Below are positions 5,925-8,480 of a stretch of DNA of 8,480 nt, piece after piece (the first letter of the stretch is position 1; the number at the start of each line of letters is the position of its first letter). This DNA comes from Flavobacteriaceae bacterium (GTDB lineage: Bacteria > Bacteroidota > Bacteroidia > Flavobacteriales > Flavobacteriaceae). The position numbers and the translations under genes were made by a program. The stretch spans positions 1 through 8,480 of the forward strand of contig DAOUPU010000098.1 in NCBI GenBank assembly GCA_030625995.1, given 5' to 3'. The notes under the pieces were generated by a model that worked only from the letters and a program-made list of their open reading frames with translations, was not told the DNA's origin and searched no databases.

Positions 5925-7511
5925 TTATTTTGTATTAAATACTTCTAACTGTTTCCATTTATTTCCATAGCCCGGATCATTGCTTAACTTTTCACCTGTG
6001 GTACTTCTTCCATTTTCAATATAAGAAACCATCAAATTTTTCATTTCATTAACTACTTCCGGATGCTGCCCACAAAGATTATTCTCTTCTCCGGGATCAT
6101 TTGATAGATCGTATAATTGAAATTTTGGTAATTCTTTTACTAGCTCTGAGTCCGGACGTGGTGAGCTCCAACCTCCTGACCCCGGGCAAAATATCAATTT
6201 CCATTTATCTTTTCGAATTGCAAAACTTCCATTTATAGAACTATGAACCGTAGCTGTCCTTAAGAAATTTGATGCCTTCGGATCTTTAAATAAAGGGATC
6301 AATGAAAAACTATCCTCGCCTTCATTGGATTGTAAAGTTGTACCGGTTATTTCAGCACAAGTGGCAAAGAAATCAGTCGTACAAATGGTTTTGTCTGAAG
6401 TTGTATTTGGTTTTATTCGAGAAGGCCATTTCACAATAAATGGAACTCGGTGTCCTCCTTCAAAAATATCTGCTTTATGACCTCTGTAAATTGCACTTGG
6501 ATCATGTCCTTTTTCGGCTAACAATTTAAAATTGGCTTGTGGAGAACAACCATTATCACTCACAAAAATAACTATGGTGTTATCTTCAATTCCCGCATCT
6601 TTGATCGTTTTGACCAATTGTCCCATATAATCATCAATCATTATAACAAAATCACCGTAAGGATTTAGCTTACTTAAGCCCAGCCATTCTTCGGTTGGTA
6701 AAATTGGTGTATGTGGTGAGGGAAGGGCTAAATACAAAAAAAACGGTTTTGTATCTTTCGATTTTTTTTCAATATAATCAAAAGATCTTCTAAAGAAATT
6801 AGGTGTTACATCATCATGTATGAAATCACTTGAAGTAGGCCCTTCACGCCACCAGGTATATTTGCCTTTATTTACAGTAACTGTATCCGGCACTTTGGTA
6901 GGCAATCCGTTCTCAACATATACATAGGGTGCCATATCCAAGGATCCGCTATGCCCGTAAGAATAATCGAAGCCCAGATCTTTTGGGCCATTTTTTATAG
7001 GTTTGCCAAAATCAATATTGTCAAAATCATTAGCTGACCAGCCATCACCGCTATTATCATCTTTGTTAAATAAGGCCCAATCCCATCCTAAATGCCATTT
7101 TCCAATAAAGGCAGTGTTGTAGTTCTTTTGTTTTAGAAGTGAGGCTACGGTCTTTCTATTTGTTGGTATCAAGGCCTTCGATTTACCTGTCAAAACACTT
7201 GATTTAAGATTACTTCGCCAATTATAACGCCCGGTAAGAATTCCATATCTGGTTGGTGTACAAACGGCTGATGAGGTATGTGCATCTGTAAATTTCATTC
7301 CGGCAGAGGCCAGTGCATCAATATTTGGAGTTTTTATTTTTCCGTTCGGATTGAAAGTATTGATATCTCCATATCCCAGATCATCAGCCAATACATAAAT
7401 GATATTTGGTGCTTTTATTGAAGTGTCAACAGGCACATTATTCACTTTATTCGTGCATGCAACTAATATGTAACCAGCGCTGATAACTAAAAGTAAATAT
7501 TTAAAATTCAT
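5925..7511 (-). CDS. Family S1 arylsulfatase (CTPTR type), lipoprotein
   Basis: Exported formylglycine sulfatase of the arylsulfatase A-like group, 528 residues, removing sulfate esters from a glycan. Seen: signal peptide with lipobox ILVAC (Cys19); NIIYVLADDLGYGD (36-49) with metal ligands Asp43-Asp44; activation motif C84-T-P-T-R88 in SSAVCTPTRYGILTGRYNWRS (80-100); GKWHLGWDW; SPHTPILP; FVSDNGCSPQ with further metal ligands; and GGHRVPFIVKWP near the C-terminal subdomain. All key S1 residues are visible and the length is usual. The segment after the Cys motif is the pattern I associate with Bacteroidota sulfatases acting on galactose- or fucose-type sulfates, but I cannot fix subfamily or regiospecificity. 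It follows the GH16 gene after a 205-nt spacer filled by an inverted-repeat element, and precedes the FAH-family gene by 127 nt containing a duplicated start region. Formylglycine formation needs a maturase encoded elsewhere. Confidence 0.94.
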   Translation of the reverse strand: MNFKYLLLVISAGYILVACTNKVNNVPVDTSIKAPNIIYVLADDLGYGDINTFNPNGKIKTPNIDALASAGMKFTDAHTSSAVCTPTRYGILTGRYNWRSNLKSSVLTGKSKALIPTNRKTVASLLKQKNYNTAFIGKWHLGWDWALFNKDDNSGDGWSANDFDNIDFGKPIKNGPKDLGFDYSYGHSGSLDMAPYVYVENGLPTKVPDTVTVNKGKYTWWREGPTSSDFIHDDVTPNFFRRSFDYIEKKSKDTKPFFLYLALPSPHTPILPTEEWLGLSKLNPYGDFVIMIDDYMGQLVKTIKDAGIEDNTIVIFVSDNGCSPQANFKLLAEKGHDPSAIYRGHKADIFEGGHRVPFIVKWPSRIKPNTTSDKTICTTDFFATCAEITGTTLQSNEGEDSFSLIPLFKDPKASNFLRTATVHSSINGSFAIRKDKWKLIFCPGSGGWSSPRPDSELVKELPKFQLYDLSNDPGEENNLCGQHPEVVNEMKNLMVSYIENGRSTTGEKLSNDPGYGNKWKQLEVFNTK

Positions 7512-7539
7512 CTGTTCTACATTAATTATTAGCTCTTTT

Positions 7540-7690
7540 GTAACTAATCATTGCAATAATAAAATGGTGGGGAAATTCATAAAAAAAATTGGGTTTTGGA
7601 TATAACACACCCCAAACCCCTCTCAAGAGGGGAGTTATGGTAATTATTTTTATGAATTTTCCTAATGTTAAGCTCATACTGATTAGTTAC
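7540..7690. mobile_element. Nested inverted-repeat element, MITE-like (about 151 bp)
   Basis: The gap between the GH16 and sulfatase genes is built symmetrically. The outer arms GTAACTAATCA (7540-7550) and TGATTAGTTAC (7680-7690) are a perfect 11-bp inverted repeat. The inner arms 7571-7590 and 7642-7662 pair over 19 of 21 positions with one indel. A small ATAAC/GTTAT pair (7602-7606, 7634-7638) lies inside those, and a perfect CCCCTCT-ca-AGAGGGG hairpin (7617-7632) sits at the centre. There is no coding capacity. The layout fits a miniature inverted-repeat transposable element or a large RNA stem-loop in the message. I see no clear target-site duplication directly outside the outer arms, which weakens the mobile reading. 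Confidence 0.5.
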
Positions 7691-7716
7691 GTTCTTTTTA
7701 ATCTTAACCTTTTTTC

Positions 7717-8480
7717 TTATTGATATATTTTAACCCAGTCAATTATCATTTGCACCGGTAGATCTTCAGGTTTAACTTTGCCCACCCATGAGCCTCCAAG
7801 TTGCTGATCGATCATCACATAAAATGGTTGATCATAAGGCCATTGTGATGCATCTACTCCTTCTAATCTAGGATAAGTAAAAGTTGCTTTGCCATTTAGC
7901 GTAAAAACCAGTTTGTCAGGATACCACTCCAGGCCATAGGTATTGTATTTTTCTGTATCCAATTTTGTGGTTCCATAATGAACGGGGTTATTTTTTTGTT
8001 TAAGTTCCAATGTATAATAGGAATGTGTTGTTTGATAGATAATATCTTCAAAATTAAGATGCTCCATAATGTCTATCTCTCCATTTCTTGGATATTTTCC
8101 ATACTTATTTTGTTCTGCCAGCATCCACATTGCAGGCCAGGCACCTTGAGCATTTTCGAGTTTCGCGCGAATTTCTATTTTCCCATATTGGAATGCAAAT
8201 TTACCTTTGGTATAGATTCCTCCTGTAAGAAAAGGTCTGGGATCATTTATTGTGTCAGGATTGACAATACCTCTCAAAAAAAGTTTACCATCTGAAATGG
8301 CATAACATTGTGAATTATCAGACATATAATTTCCCCAGTCTGCATTATTGGAAGGGATAATTGTCCACTTCGTCGAATCTAATTCCGGTTTCTTAAAGTC
8401 ATCTTGCCATATTATTTTCCATTCACTTTTTTTCCGGTCTTCTTTTTGCACATGGATATAGGAATCAGTTTTTTGAGCCC
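7717..8480 (-). CDS. GH16 endo-glycosidase (5' end outside window)
   Basis: Family GH16 beta-jellyroll endo-hydrolase; members cut beta-1,3/1,4-glucans, galactans or poly-N-acetyllactosamine chains. The frame is open to the right edge (253 residues visible), and a GTG at 8451 is only an internal codon, because coding continues upstream as A-Q-K-T-D-S-Y-I-H. The true start, presumably with a signal peptide, lies outside. Seen, counting from the GTG: WKIIWQDDF (11-19), GKIEIRAKLENAQGAWPAMWML (90-111 region), the catalytic motif E125-I-D127-I-M-E130-H of the beta-bulge ExDxxE type, and QQLGGSWVG near the C-terminus, finishing as a single domain. The laminarinase-like subfamily is closest by motif. 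The stretch MEHLN followed by YQTTHSYYT also recalls Bacteroidota enzymes that cut mucin-type or poly-LacNAc glycans. Family is certain; substrate is not. Confidence 0.92.
   Translation of the reverse strand, partial: AQKTDSYIHVQKEDRKKSEWKIIWQDDFKKPELDSTKWTIIPSNNADWGNYMSDNSQCYAISDGKLFLRGIVNPDTINDPRPFLTGGIYTKGKFAFQYGKIEIRAKLENAQGAWPAMWMLAEQNKYGKYPRNGEIDIMEHLNFEDIIYQTTHSYYTLELKQKNNPVHYGTTKLDTEKYNTYGLEWYPDKLVFTLNGKATFTYPRLEGVDASQWPYDQPFYVMIDQQLGGSWVGKVKPEDLPVQMIIDWVKIYQ

Noticed and set aside
7512..7560. Bacteroidota-type promoter (TAnnTTTG) upstream of the CTPTR sulfatase
   Set aside because: The nearest match on the minus strand, TATTATTG, has a mismatch and no properly spaced TTTG box, so it is not strong enough to annotate.
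7617..7632. Central CCCCTCT/AGAGGGG hairpin as a rho-independent terminator of the GH16 message
   Set aside because: On the minus strand the stem is followed by a G/T mix (TTTGGGGTG), not a T-run, and the loop is only 2 nt; it fits better as the core of the larger inverted-repeat element.
8449..8451. GTG as the real start of the GH16 gene
   Set aside because: The frame stays open upstream to the window edge with plausible linker residues, and an exported GH16 should have a signal peptide, so the start lies outside the window.

Overview
The window is a compact, low-GC, single-direction stretch of a polysaccharide-degradation locus. All seven recognisable genes lie on the minus strand, so transcription runs from high to low coordinates. 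The organism is most likely a member of Bacteroidota, probably a Flavobacteriia-type polysaccharide degrader. The grounds are AT-rich DNA, A/T-rich start regions without clear Shine-Dalgarno sequences, four exported enzymes whose visible N-termini are lipoprotein signals, a MopE-like Asp-rich C-terminal tail of a kind frequent in that phylum, and the gene set itself. No SusC/SusD pair, regulator or rRNA is present to place it more closely, so this is inference.

Order of transcription: (1) a GH16 endo-glycosidase, 5'-truncated by the window edge (7717-8480); (2) a formylglycine sulfatase with a CTPTR motif (5925-7511); (3) a fumarylacetoacetate-hydrolase-family enzyme, probably 2,4-diketo-3-deoxy-L-fuconate hydrolase (4940-5797); (4) a second, divergent sulfatase with a CVASR motif (3208-4641); (5) a GH18 chitinase/ENGase-like lipoprotein (2032-3201); (6) an amidohydrolase-family L-fuconolactonase-like enzyme (1124-1960); (7) a GH29 alpha-L-fucosidase running off the left edge (1-1127). 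Genes 4 and 5 are 6 nt apart and genes 6 and 7 overlap by ATGA, so the left half looks like one operon. The right half has longer spacers (205, 127 and 298 nt), each filled with palindromic or repeated DNA.

How the genes work together: GH16 and GH18 would cut a glycan backbone internally, the two sulfatases remove sulfate esters, and GH29 releases L-fucose. In the cytoplasm the lactonase and the FAH-family hydrolase would be the second and last steps of the non-phosphorylating L-fucose route (fucose, fuconolactone, fuconate, 2-keto-3-deoxyfuconate, 2,4-diketo-3-deoxyfuconate, pyruvate plus lactate). The dehydrogenases and dehydratase of that route are not in the window. The target is therefore a sulfated, fucose-containing glycan. 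GH18 together with this type of GH16 raises the possibility that it also contains GlcNAc or N-acetyllactosamine rather than being a plain fucan; that is a hypothesis.

The non-coding parts are the most unusual pieces: a nested inverted-repeat element of about 151 bp (7540-7690) that resembles a MITE; a 23-nt near-duplicate of the FAH gene's translation start placed just after the preceding sulfatase and leading into a 4-codon dead ORF; and REP-like palindromes with the same CCTGCC/GGCAGG stem on both sides of the FAH gene. I found no CRISPR array, tRNA, rRNA, insertion-sequence transposase or convincing rho-independent terminator.
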